64,000 bases of DNA from Cordia subcordata (lineage: Eukaryota > Streptophyta > Magnoliopsida > Boraginales > Cordiaceae). Shown here piece by piece: positions 22,359-34,254 of this stretch. Numbering within the stretch: position 1 is the first letter of the stretch; each line of letters opens with the position of its first letter. A program made the translations under genes and the position numbers. Where the stretch lies: assembly GCA_028554755.1 (NCBI GenBank), contig JAPTOF010000028.1:3516501-3580500 (forward strand), written 5' to 3'. The notes under the pieces are model-generated. The model did no database searches, was not told the origin of the DNA, and saw only the letters and a list, made by a program, of their open reading frames with translations.

Positions 22359-22896
22359 GATATGAAGAGTCATCTTGACCCCAATATGAAAATGCATGAT
22401 GTTGCTCCCCAGAATCATGATGATAAGATGAGAATGCATGCATCGGCATATGAGTGCTAGGGGCATTGGGCGTTGGAAGAAAAGTGGGACAAGAATCGAA
22501 ATCATAGTCATGGCTTCCACGAAGATCACAAAAATAATAATATGACTCCCTATAATCATGATAGCTTGATGTAGATACATGAAATGATACATGACTATAA
22601 ATGGTTGGATGCATATAACTTTCACACACATGACTATAAATGGTTGGATGCATATAACTTTCACACAAGTGATATGCATTGGGAACAAGTTTGGGTGATG
22701 GGAAAAAAGATCCTAAAAACCACCAAGATACATTTGGGTCACTCATTTTCAATTAGGCACAAGTATTTCCTCTTCATAATGCTCAACAATAATTTCTTTT
22801 AGATTTTTCTTTTATTATTCAAAAAAATGAAAAGAAAAGATAAAACAACACGTAACAAGCGAAGACATAGAAAAATAAAGAAACCAAAAAACTGTT
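22359..22896 (-). pseudogene. Leader or gag N-terminal frame rich in Tyr, His and Ser
   Basis: Minus-strand frame of about 135 codons (22752 down to 22345) between a primer site and pol of the same strand. The composition is striking: many Y, H and S, with a direct repeat of CESYMHPTIYSHV (two copies, 39 bp, 22588-22666). The end reads SGEQHHAFSYWGQDDSSY. Position suggests the leader or start of gag of the element whose LTR lies at 22924-24931. I do not recognise a domain. The last few codons run into the LTR fragment at 22358. Confidence 0.5.
22588..22666 (-). repeat. 39-bp tandem duplication, in frame
   Basis: ATGACTATAAATGGTTGGAT and the following 19 bases occur twice in a row, almost without change. 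The 13-codon length keeps the reading frame. Confidence 0.85.
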
Positions 22897-22919
22897 GCTT
22901 CCTCAGCAACAGTGCCAAA
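22897..22919 (-). other. tRNA-Asp-type primer binding site, minus strand
   Basis: Minus-strand TTTGGCACTGTTGCTGAGG corresponds to TTTGGCGCCGTTGCCGGGG with four changes. It starts a few bases inside the LTR end at 22924. Confidence 0.75.
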
Positions 22920-22923
22920 CACT

Positions 22924-24931
22924 TGATCACTATTCGTGAATACAAGCCTAAACTGCTCGCAAGTGCACGGGTCGTATATAGTACGGTATGTGCGAGTGTA
23001 GGGTCGAATCCACAAGGAGGCCAAACGTGTGTAGTGTTCTAAGTTAAGTGTGTCCAAAAAGACTACGCCTTGGGTCCCTAACCTACGATATTTTTGGGTT
23101 TTAAGATGGAATGGAGTGTGGGAAGAGTAAACCTAAGCTAAGGGCAAGGAAAGTAAAGGCAGCGTGTGTATGTGTGTGACAGAGGAATCAAGCAATCTAA
23201 GGAGAGTCAAACGTCAAAAATGGGGACTAGGGTGATTACAATTTTCCTATGGGTGATTACTACGGCTTTCTAAGGTTTCTTGATGGATTATACTAAATTG
23301 CTCTTGTTTAGACCTTTAATTAACCTCTTAATGGAACCCTAGGACTCGGTGTTGGTTTGTCCCTAGACGTGTCTACCTCAAGCTACGGCTTGGTCCTCAT
23401 GACCTAGGCATTAGGGCTAGCTGGTTAGGATTCTAGGTGACTTCGATCAATCTAACCCTAGTGTTTAGTCCATTAATTAGGTCCCTAATCTACCCCTAGG
23501 ACTCGGAGTGAGTCCATCCCTTGGCACGTTTACCCAGAGCTACAACATGGTCATTATGAACCTAGGGCCATAGGGTGGACTAACTAGCTTCCTAAGTGGA
23601 CTAAAATCAACTAAACCTACCCCGGGCACCTATTAACTAGATTTAAAGCCAAAGGAGACTCGATCTAGGCTAGTTATTAGTTGCACACCATCGATCTCAT
23701 CACAATAGCAAAAATTAATGTTTGAGTGCAAGGCATACACATATAGGGCATATTACAAAATATTCTACTACTAAGTACATAGACATACTTAGATTACATC
23801 AATTTAAGCTATAGCACTCGACATGTAAGCAATAAAAGTTGTTTGTACTATTAAGTATGCAAACACACATATAGACATGTATCTAAGCATGCCTACTTCA
23901 TGTAATCACCACACAAAGACATAGACATGCTAGCATGATGATTTTGAGATGGTTAATAGCATAATAGACTTCAATATATATAAGTAACATCATTGAGGCA
24001 TTTCTATAAACACATAGACACGTATGTAAATTTGCCGTAGAAACCCTAAGCACAAGCATATATATATACAAATTCATCAAGTTCCCATTATAAAAAAGCA
24101 GTAATCAATCCATAATACAAGATATAATCACCCTACATGCTTTACTTATACATATATTAACTTGGGATAAAATGGAGAGAAGGAATATACTCTTTTATCC
24201 AAAGCTAATCCTTTACAACCCGTGAGCATGAGCCTCAATCTTCTGCCTGATCGTCTTAGATCCTTGATTTTTAGTGTTAAATGTGTTTAGGTGGGTATGT
24301 GTGAGGTGGATGAGAGATGAATTATTAAATGTGTTTAGGTGGGGGTGTGTGAGGTAGGTGAGAGAGGAATTAGGGTTTAGGGAAATGGGGGTTCAAAGGT
24401 TAAGTGAAAAGCTTTCTAATTTTGTTGAAAAGTGGCTTAGAATTGGCAATTTTCGCACTCAGTTGGGGGACCAGCTTTGAAGCTTGGTCAAATGGCCTAA
24501 TGGCCTTATTTACTGACTTGGCTGGGGGCTTACGCCAGTCGACTGGCCTAGGGTTGAGGTCAACCATCCTTCCTTGCTCCTAGGCCCAGTTTTACTCCTC
24601 ACAAGCTGATTTCTTCGCGAGTGCTTTGATCTTTGTCCAGCAAGTTCCAAATGCACTTTTCTTGATCTATTTGTATCCAAAACACCCTTGGCTTTTCTCC
24701 ACATCCGAAGCACCATCAATCAATCTCCAATTATCTCTCTAGATCTCACCTAAATCAAGCAATAAACGCGTATTAGTGCAACATTCAAGTCCTAAGCTCA
24801 ACTGTGAACATGTAAACCCTAATATGTACAAGTATGACCTAAATGTGCCCTAATACACTTAATAAAGCACAAAACACCTCAAAACAAGAATAAACATGCT
24901 ACACACAAGCACACACAAAACCAACACATCA
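22924..24931 (-). mobile_element. Complete LTR (copy K) of the dominant family, minus strand
   Basis: About 2008 bp. On the minus strand it starts TGATGTGTTGGTTTTGTGTG at 24931 and ends GTGATCA at 22924, directly before the primer site. It is therefore the 5' LTR of a minus-strand element. It contains the CAGTCGACTGG palindrome (24536-24546), CACATAGACATG motifs (23774, 23868, 23918, 24010), TTTAAAGCCAAAGG (about 23642) and the conserved terminal block (22945-23030). It lies inside an older LTR of the copy E subfamily (24932-25534). Confidence 0.8.
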
Positions 24932-25534
24932 CCTACCTACTTTTAGAATTTTTGGATTGAGTAGAGCTCAAATTTAAACCTAAATTAAAGGAAAAGTAAA
25001 CCTAACTAATAGTAATGGACATATAAACAAGCTATGGAAGTGAAGATGTACAAGGTTTTAAGGGAAATTAGGGGCGATTGCTCTTTTGGAATGGATTTAG
25101 GTTTCGATCCTTGTTTTGAGGCTATTGATGGTTTGTTAACTCTAATTGCGGGCTTAGTTTATTAGATTTACTACCTCAAACTATTGGTTCTACCCTGTCC
25201 ATAACCAGGCCCAATTAAAAGTATAGGTTTGTCCTAGCAACTAGGGCTTTTGGGTTTTGTATTTAAGTCATTTCAGTGTTGATTAATTTCTTAATTGGGA
25301 GTCTAACCTTTTAGCTTTGTTTCAAACTAGAGGCTAAAGTTCCTTAGGTCAAACAAGTGATAGTGGCACTTTTTTAGCCAGATTTCATGCTAGAGATGAT
25401 TACCTATTATATTAAAAGCACAATTAATCAACACAAATGTAGTTGCAAGTAGGGTTCATGCAATTAGCATGGATTAAGACTAAGGTGAAGCAACTACTAT
25501 TAGAATCTAAGCATAAATTACACATGCAAACACA
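24932..25534 (-). mobile_element. LTR fragment, minus strand, copy E subfamily
   Basis: It is the complement of 29460-30010 of LTR copy E (GGGCCCAATTA-type block, GCTTTTAATATAGCAAGTAA and its neighbours in reverse). It is cut by copy K on the left and by copy D on the right. Confidence 0.7.
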
Positions 25535-27717
25535 TGTGTTGGTTTTGTGTGTGTATTTGCACTGTATTTCTATATTTATTTGGAGGTGATTTGTGCTTAT
25601 TAGATATCCTTAGTGTGGTATTTATACTATAGTTTTGCATACTCGAATGTAAATGTTCATAGCTGAGTTTAGAGAGAAAACACTACACTAAGTGCTCATT
25701 TTATGTTTCGAGGTGAGATTTGGGATGGGACGAGCATAAATGAGGAGAAAACGAGCTCAACGTTGAAGACTACACGTGAAAAGATGAAGAAATGAGCAAG
25801 ATATGAAGTTTCAAAGTTGAGTTGTGAAGTGTGAGGGGGCTAACCAGTAGGGTCCTCGATAGGGCACCCCGGAAAGTAGCGGCTAGCCAGTAGGGTCCCT
25901 CGGTAAATCCAGAAAGCTCATTTTTTGTACCAGTCAACCTTTCAAAGTACCGACTAACACACTGGAGGCTATAAATAGGGCCTGATTTTAGCATTTGAGG
26001 GGAATTTTATCACTCTATCTCTCATGCCCACTTCCCAAAAACCCTAATCCTCTCATCACCCACTTCTCACACACTCTTCCATACACAAAAACACCTAGGA
26101 ATCAAGGATCTAAGAGGATCAAACACGAGATTTGGGGCTCATGCTCATGGATTGTAAAGGATTAGCTTTCGATAGAAAGGTATATTCCTTATTTCCCTTT
26201 TAACCCAAGTCAATAAATGTATAGGTAAAGCATGTAGTGTGATTACTCTTGTACTTATGGATTGACTATATGACTAGTATGTGTATAAATTGGAGTTTAT
26301 TAGCTATAGAACACCTCTAATCCATCTAATATGCATGTTTATGTGTTTATTTATGGATCGACTCAATTCCTAAGCTTTCTAACTATGGATTGCGGCTAAG
26401 CTGGTCGATCGGCCTGGGATTCGACCTAGATTAGAGAGTAAAACAAAAAAGGTCGGACGCTCAGGTGCTAAGTCTGGCAGCTGACTAGGAGTCTGACCAA
26501 GCCCAAAAAACACGATTTTTGAACTGTTTGAGTGCTTTTTTAAAGCACTATTTGAATCTAAGACAATATGACAATGTAAAATCACTTCAAAGAGAATTAT
26601 AAAGCCCTTAGTAACCATAATAAGAATTTTAAAGAGTCTAAAAGCTTTTTGAAATAGATTTAGAAATCAAAAGATGCTATAGCCAAGTTTTATTAAAGGC
26701 AAATGAAATGATTTGAAATGCAATGCAAAGAAACCATGAATATGAGCTATAAGGAACTATTCTAAGGCATTCACATAAGAGTACACTCATCGGTACCCTT
26801 TATGTCACCTTGTAATCTCCTTATGACTTCACATCTGTCTTCTACAACTTTGAGCACTTCTAATTCGTGAATATGCCATGCCATTTTTTATGAAATCTTC
26901 TTTTTCTAAATCATGGCTCAAATCCAAGACTTTATCTACCTATCTTAAATATATACTCAAAAACAAGCTCACAATATAATTAGCATTCAATTTAACATAA
27001 TTTCCATCATCAAAACATAAAAAGCAATATTATGCCAACATAGGTCTTAGTTTTAAATCTAGCTAATGGCTTAAGCCCTAGGATTAGACTTAATCAACAC
27101 CCATAAAAGCACCTAACTAAGTTCGAAAACCCTAAGTGATAAGGACAAAGTTATATTCTAATTAGGGATGAATTGCACTGAGACTTAGGGGATAATAAGG
27201 TTAGTTAGTGAGGCCCAATGAGAGAACTTAGTTAATTAAGCCCGAAAACTGTAATTGGCTTGGACAATCCTATGCTTCTACGAGACGTCACATAAGGATA
27301 TGAGTGTACCTGCAATTAGCAAATAATAAGGTTAATTAGCTAAGGCCCTCAATAAAGCAACTAAAGATGTATAGAGATTTGAATCATTACCATAGTCCCA
27401 AGCCTATTTACAACCCATAATCACCTTAGGTTCTCTTCTACCTTGTTGTGTTTCCTTTCCTTAGCTTGGCACCCGTTGTTCCTTTGTAATTTAGGTTTAT
27501 TTTTCATTTTCCTGAGCTCTTTTCCATCCCAAGAAAACAAACACACACGCACATAGCTTCTCTTTAAGCATACAAGCTCATAGAGACCGAAGTAAAGAGC
27601 CTCCCTGTGGAGATGATCCCACACTCATGCACGCTATACTATTTCCGATTCATACACTTATGGATTGAGACTTGGTTTAATTTTGCACTTATCTTCCAGA
27701 CACCAAGTTATAACTCA
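25535..27717 (+). mobile_element. LTR copy D of the dominant family, with an internal insertion
   Basis: Begins TGTGTTGGTTTTGTGTG (the first bases of the family start are altered) and ends TAACTCA just before a primer site. TATAAATA lies at 25970-25977. The U3 array is decayed to CCAGTAGGGTC and CCAGTCAACC units. Between about 26390 and 27040 the LTR order is broken by DNA with a second GGTCGATCGG-type cluster and AT-rich unique sequence. Family sequence resumes with TTTAAATCTAGC (27052) and the terminal block (27595-27660). Confidence 0.7.
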
Positions 27718-27722
27718 AGCTT

Positions 27723-27744
27723 TTGACTCCATTGCCAGGGAAGA
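27723..27744 (+). other. tRNA-Asp-type primer binding site after LTR copy D
   Basis: TTGACTCCATTGCCAGGGAA matches TTGGCGCCGTTGCCGGGGAA with four changes, six bases after the LTR end. The leader stub that follows (27745-27890) resembles 8594-8638. No gag follows, so the element is cut. Confidence 0.75.
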
Positions 27745-28378
27745 CGGTATTAGTTTCTTGTGTTCTTGTATTTTTAATTAGTTGCTTGCATGTTGTCCTA
27801 TTTTTATTTTGTTTTCTTTTATCTTGAAAAAAATTCAAAAAATTTGAAAAACCCAACAAAAAAATTTGAATTGTGAAGAGGTTTTCTTGTGTTAATTAAG
27901 CATGGATAGATCAAATGCTTCTTGGTTTTCACTTCTATCCTTTTCCCCCATCCCAAATGCTTCTTGATTTTCACTTCTATCCTTTTCCCCATCCCAGATG
28001 CTTCTCATGGTTGTGTTTTATGTGGTGGTGACTATCAATTTAATTTTTGAGATTTATTATTACAAGATTATATTGTTAAGTTGGAAAAGAAAGGAAAATT
28101 ATGTCACCAACTAAATGTTGCACCCAATACTCATCAAATTAGAAAAATGATAGTTTGGCTAATTTATGTATCATAGTATACGAAAATAAAATTGTCAATT
28201 TGATTCTTTTCTAATAATTGGTATTTTATAAAGCTATTTAGGCACCAATACCTTTTCTTTGTTTTTTCAATAAATATATAAATTTACAAAATATTATATT
28301 ATCTTTCGTATATATTGCTTTTGCTAAATTATTTTTCATTAAATATTTGAACCTGAACTGTAGATATATGATGTGTTC
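27745..28378 (+). mobile_element. Leader stub, 47-bp duplication, then decayed copia DNA
   Basis: After a leader rich in A and T, a unit reading AATGCTTCTTGRTTTTCACT plus TCTATCC, TTTTCCCC and ATCCC is tandemly duplicated (about 27907-28002). From about 28005 the sequence is AT-rich and may be the start of the decayed copia element that continues at 30174. The end of this stretch, ATATA (28374-28378), is the left target duplication of the solo LTR. Confidence 0.45.
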
Positions 28379-30173
28379 TTTTTGTGTGTGCTTATGCATT
28401 ACAAGTATATACTTGTTTTGAGGTGTTTGAGCTTCATTTGGTGTATTAGTATAGCATTTAGGTCATACTTGTGCATATTAGAGTTTACATGTGTATAGTT
28501 GAAGTTTAGACTTAAATACTACACTAATGCGCGTTTAATGCTTGTTTTAGGTGTGATTTGGAGAGATAATTGGAGCTTGATTGATGGTGCTTGGTGTGTG
28601 GAACAAATCCAAGGGTGTTTTGGACATAAAGGAACGAAGAAAAGTGCACTTGGAAGTGGCCGGGCGAAAGAAGGAGCGACTGAGGCGAAACCGAGCGCAA
28701 CGTGAGCCAAATTTGGAGCTTGCAACCTAAAAAGGACATGGAAAAATTTTGGACATGGTTTAGGGTGCAAATTATGGCTTGGAAGATCCCCCACAATGAT
28801 ATGAAGCCATGAAAAAAAATGGTGCGCGAATCAGAGCCAAAATAAGCAAGATATAGACATTTTACTGTCAAGACCGGTCGACCTCCTGTCAAGGCCGGTC
28901 GACCGGCTGAGGTCGACTGGCTGAATCAGAATCTGGGCCAATTTTAGCTAGACAACTTAGCCCCAAAGCCGGATGACCGGTTGGGCCCCTGACTGGACAC
29001 GCTGAAAGCTCTATTTAAGCCACTTTTCAGCCCTTTTTTAAGGACAACACCAACCTTTTCAAACACCCATTTCCATAAACCCAAAATTCACTCAAAAGCC
29101 ACCTCACACACTAAATCTCACATCAATTCCATCCATAAACAAGCTTGGATTTGAAGATCAAACAAGGGTTTGGAGGGTTTTAGAGCAAGATTTGCAAACA
29201 ACAAGCAAGGATAATGAGGGAGCTCTATATTCTTCTCTTTATTCTTATCTATAATATGTTAGATTAGCTCTAGATTAGGGAGGATTGCTATTTTTGTAAT
29301 GGATTAAGAATTTTAACACTTGTTCTGAGATATTGATGGTTGTATATACATGCTTTGCTCTTATATTCTTATGGCTTGAAATTAAACATGTCAAGGTGTT
29401 TGATGAAATGCCTCTATGAGTTTGCATGTGTAATTTGTGCTTAGATTCTAATGGTAGTGGCCTCACCTTAGCCTTAATCCATGCTAATGGCATGAGCCCT
29501 ACTTGCAACTACATTTGTGTTGATTAATTGTGTTCTTAATGCTTTTAATATAGCAAGTAATCACCTCTAGCATGAAACATGGCTAAAAGGGTACTGCTAT
29601 CACTTGCTTGACCTAGGGGACTTAATCTCTAGTTTGAAACATAACTAAAAGGTTAGACTCCCTATTAGGACATTAATCAACACCCAAAGAACTTAGAACT
29701 AGACCCAAAAGCCATAGCTAGCTAGGACAAACCTATACTACTAATTGGGCCCGATTAGGGATAGGATTGCATCGATTGTTAGAGATGGTAAGTCTAGTAA
29801 TCTAAGCCCACAATTAGAGTAATCAAACTATCAATAACCTTAAAACAAAGTTAAGAATCCAAATCCATTCCGAATGAGCGATCACCCCTAAGTTCCCCGA
29901 AAAACTTTGTAGATCCTTGGTTCCATAGCTTATTTATTCCACCATTCCCATTAGTCAAGTTTATTTTCCCTTAGTTTAGGTTTAAATTAGAGCTCCAATC
30001 AATCCAAAAACCCAAAAAAGTATAGGTAGGACCACACGTAGCTAGTGTAAGCCGCACTTTTACATTAGAACCGCACTTAGACAGCCTCCCCGTGGACACG
30101 ACCCTGCACTCGTACACATTATACTACCGCGACCCATGCGCTTGCGTGTAACACTCTTAAAGGTTTACAATCA
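28379..30173 (+). mobile_element. Solo LTR copy E of the dominant family
   Basis: 1795 bp, TGATGTGTTCTT...TTTACAATCA, flanked by a perfect ATATA duplication (28374-28378 and 30174-30178). It has the clearest GTCGAC palindromes (28872-28920), TATA-like CTATTTAAG at 29011-29019, and a terminal block at 30085-30150 (GCCTCCCCGTGGACACGACC). Its middle differs from copies A-C, so it defines a subfamily shared with 24932-25534 and 20731-20905. The small frames at 28499-28794 on both strands fall in its U3 and are not supported as genes. Confidence 0.9.
28870..29020 (+). promoter_or_regulatory. U3 palindrome array and TATA-like box of LTR copy E
   Basis: ACCGGTCGACC (28873), GCCGGTCGACCGGC (28897-28910) and AGGTCGACTGGC (28911-28922), then GCCGGATGACCGG (28968), lie upstream of CTATTTAAG. 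The perfect palindrome GCCGGTCGACCGGC is the best example of the unit in the window. Confidence 0.55.
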
Positions 30174-32097
30174 ATATATGATCTATATCTAAACTCCCTC
30201 AAAAGAAAATTAATTAATTGCTTGATATTGATTCGCTCACAATTTGGATCATGTATGTAATGATGATATACTTTAATACTTATCAAAGTATCTGAAGCTT
30301 TAATTTTACTAATTATGGTAGAGATTTTTATACTTTAGTTATCAAGTTATGAGTTATTTGCACACTTGTATCTCATTTAACTTTTCTTAAATTTGAGTAT
30401 ACATAGCGATCCTTATTATTTAAATAAATAAAGGTTCTTGAAGAACCCATATTTAGTTTCTTCAAGAAATTATTAATAAGCAATATTTATTTTCAAGTAG
30501 ATCTTAAGAAATCTATTAATGTTAGAAAGATATACATGGGTACATTAATTCAAACTATATATGATTGAAACAAATAATATCTCTCATGTTTATCTTTGGA
30601 AAAAGATCTATAATAAATTTGTTAGCATTATCTTCTAGATTTATGTATCTATCTTTTTAACCAGAAGTTATTTGATCCAAATACTTTTTTTTTCCTTGGC
30701 ATGGCCTCTTAGGGCATATGGGTGCAATAATAGTGTGAATAATTCTTGTGTTAATATATGCATTATACATGTGTTGCTTGTTCCCAAAAGAAAAAATGAA
30801 TTAGTAGGCAATTCCCAATAAAGACATTGAATCATCTAAATTTTTATAATGAATTAAAAAGGGCATATATTGGTCTAGTGGGAACCTTAATTGAACACTT
30901 AAAAGCATATATTCCTGGACCATCATTTGTGATGATAAAATTGTCTAATTTTGGTCGGGAACATGTTGCATAATATATTATAGCACTTATTAGAAAAGAC
31001 CAATTGCTTATCAATAATTACTCCCCATTGGTGTAGAAAGAGAAATCCCGTCTGAATACTTTTATTGTGCGAGATGTATTGTGATTATTCCACCATAGCC
31101 CATTAAGATGGGTCTATTAAAAAGTTGGAATTTATGTTAAATCTCAGTCAATTATTAAATATTTTGTTTCATCGACTGAGAATACTAAAATTGCATACTT
31201 TGCTAATTCTTGAAATAAAGCTTCCAACATTAGGGAGAGAAAAACAAAAGCTGGTTTGAAGAAAAATATTATAGAATGCATGTATTCCTTGCATTAAAAT
31301 TATTTATTTGCAAAAAGTTGCAAAGATGCATTCATAGCTACTAAGTCACATATACTAGCTATAAGTGCTCCAGTTCTCAATAAAAAATTACAAAATATAT
31401 CTACTAAACGCTTGAAGCATAATAGACTTATCAGTTCCAACTATATATAAGCAAAATAAGCAAGTTGGCATTTTTGAAATATTTTATATCCCGAAGATAT
31501 CAAGCCATTCATGCAAGTAGAATAAGTAACTGAGAAATATTTATCTACTTTGAGAGAGTATCAGGTACTTGAATATAATAAGATTATTGAGAATAAAGAG
31601 ATCTATATTACTCTTGATAAGAGCGGAACCAAATAGTGAAAATGATCTTAATCAAATATTTGAATATGAAGTAGCTACTATTATGATGAAACGCAAGGAT
31701 CATGAATTGGAGTCCATCTAAAGTGTTGACATAAATATATTTGACCAAATGTAGAAAGACACAGTATATTCACATTTAAGTGTTTTCATCCTTATTGGTC
31801 AATACATATTGCATTGAGTCCCAGTGTTGTATAAACCAATCTCATATTATTTGAGAGTTTCAAAGAAATGTACTACGTAGTTGCCTAGCCCTTAAACTAC
31901 TAAATACTTGTAGGAACTGGGTTAGTGTGTTATGTAGTTATATTTTGGCTTATTCCACTTATTTCTTGCATAAAACAAGCATTAGAGACCTAGAATTAAC
32001 TAGAATTAAGGATCCAGTTACCTTAGCTTGGAAAAATTTTAAAGGACTTCATATGCGTCTTATGCATATAAAACAACATATACAAATGTATTTCATG

Positions 32098-32265
32098 TGT
32101 ATGACATTTGTATACAAATCCTAAAAGACTAGAGATGTTTGAAACATAAATCTCTAGAGAAGTACATTCAAAGCTCTTTGTATGATATTTGTATACAAAT
32201 CCTAAAAGACTAGAGATGTTTGAAACATAAATCTCTAGAGAAGTACATTCAAAGCTCTTTGTATG
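32098..32265 (+). repeat. 81-bp tandem duplication in the decayed copia element
   Basis: Two near-identical units, each starting TGTATGAYATTTGTATACAA, at about 32098-32178 and 32179-32259. They differ at about one base, far less than the decay of the host element. Confidence 0.9.
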
Positions 32266-33459
32266 AGCCAAAATATCTCGAAAATTGAGATATATTTGCT
32301 TTAATGAAAACCTTTTTAAAAATACAAGGTTTAATAACCCATGTTTCTAAGGAGAAACATATACAAGAGGAACTCATGAAAAGCTTTCATATAGAATTGT
32401 GAGATAATTATTTTGGCTCAGCCTAAAGTTCAATCATTATTTAGATGGAATATTATCCACCAATCACTTCAGCAAAAGAAAATTTGGAGTCAAACGACTC
32501 AAATTTTGAGTGTCTGAATATTTTGATTCTTGATATTAGATGGACCATTCTAATTTGCGAAGATAATGAAAAATTATTGGTCCTAAAGTGTCAGACCTCA
32601 ATACATCTTGCTATCTATATGTGCCGGTATAATTATCTCTTCTTTTATTAGCAAAAGTTGGTTTGTATCATTAGGAAGGCCTTAGAGGTATTACACAGAA
32701 TTTTCATTATCATTATTATCAAGACACTCAAAGTTAACTAATTGAGTATGAAAGTTGTTGAGTATTCCTTAACTCACAAGAGCAATTTATTTTCATGCAT
32801 GCTGAAATTTTACGTATTGATGCTTGTGAAAGCTCATTACTAGTGTTATCTCCCTAAAGCATGCCAATATATTACTCAATGAATGAATGATATGTATTGT
32901 TTGAGTAAAAAGAAATTATATTAAATGTGAATAAGCCTTACATATTATGCTGAACCAATGCATAAACTTCCCAAGCAATATAGACTATAGGCTCATCAAG
33001 TTTCTCGAACAAGAACTTAGCAAATTCATCTTAATTGATATCATCTAAAATGATATTTGACAAACTTCAAGATTGACATGTGTACTCAAAAATTTCTTGA
33101 TATGCTGATATGAAAGGGAGACAAATACACACTCTACTATTTTTCTATTAGCCCATGTTCTGTCCAACAAAGTTTTCTTGGCAAGGTTTTTAGGTAGCTT
33201 GAAGTATATAACAAGAATATTATATTATTTTTTCCTTTCACTAGGATTTTTGCCCCACTGATGTTTTCGTAGTAAGGTTTTAATAAGGCATATTCTTAAG
33301 AGATGAATATCTAAGTAGGAAAGTTATGAAATTATTAATTATTGCAGATATTCATATTTCATAAAGAGATACTAGGTTACGACCCAAATCCAAGCCCGAG
33401 AAGAGAAAAGCTCCGTATGGTTGGAAAGCAAAATTCTTGGAGAGTAAGTCATTGTATTC

Positions 33460-33470
33460 CTATAAATAGG
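33460..33470 (+). promoter_or_regulatory. TATA box of the decayed copia LTR
   Basis: CTATAAATAGG lies about 50 bases upstream of a CT-rich leader, the usual copia LTR arrangement. Confidence 0.55.
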
Positions 33471-33660
33471 GCTTGTATGTTGTAAATTGAACATACATCA
33501 ATATCAATAAAATCTCTCCTCTCTCATTCTTGTCTTTTCTCTTATTTTTCCTTTTTCCTTTAGTTTTATAACAACAATAAATATATAATAGTAATATATT
33601 CGGGCAATTCGGGTTTAACCATGGTTTTGACTCCTTAAAAAATGTAAACCAAACTGCCCG

Positions 33661-34254
33661 CATCATTTTTCAAAATTAAAACTACAACCAACTAACTTTA
33701 AAAACCAATGGTTTATGATCGATTTGGATCGCCCCAATCAATTTTCGCGTTCTTTACAATTTCTTGTACACCCCTAATTTTATGTAACCAAAAAAAATTG
33801 ATGCTTATTTTGGATTATTATGTCATGATTTATGTAAACAATGCCTTTTGAATTTCTAATTTTAATGCACCGTGAAGATATGCTTATTATATTATTGAGA
33901 TTTGAAATTCTTTTGGTTATTTGTTCTTTATTAGTAATAATGTTATTGTTAAAAGTTATGCTTGTTACACTAGTGCAAGACCAAAAACTTAGTCCACCTC
34001 TTTCACCCTTATCACCTTAAAAGAAATTAAAGACTGAAAAAGTATAAAAATTTATATAATTTAAAATAAAAAAATTTGAAAATCTATCAATCCTAACATG
34101 TTGTTTTGACCGGTTAAACGAGTCTAGCCGATGATCTGTTTTGACACCAATTACAATACCTACACTGTGCACCATATGCATAGTGCTCCACATGAGTACT
34201 ATATATCGTACTGTGCATAAACAGTACATGCATAGTGCATAACAGTACATGTGT
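33661..34254. other. AT-rich DNA without recognised features
   Basis: No coding frame or element end is supported. CACTAGTGCAAGA at 33969 recalls the end of some CACTA elements, but no partner end was found. Confidence 0.3.

Larger units (their letters stand above)
30174..33660 (+). mobile_element. Highly decayed Ty1/copia element
   Basis: No long frame survives, but three blocks identify it. Around 31090-31110, CCCATTAAGATGGGTC matches the copia PQRTKMGP stretch after integrase. Around 31300-31380 the frames read a decayed LQKLQR...SHILAISAPV-like block found before RT. At 33090-33300 the text around TTTTTGCCCCACTGATGTTT, AGTAAGGTTTTAATAAGGCA is the usual untranslated region before a copia 3' LTR. 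The LTR then carries CTATAAATAGGG (33460-33471) with a CT-rich leader (33515-33555). Exact ends are not seen. Confidence 0.6.

Noticed and set aside
28499..28892. Frames of 68-122 codons on both strands in LTR copy E
   Set aside because: They fall in U3 and overlap on opposite strands, with no recognised motif. An LTR-encoded protein is possible but not supported.
33960..34000. CACTA transposon end (CACTAGTGCAAGA)
   Set aside because: No inverted partner, 3-bp duplication or CACTA transposase was found.
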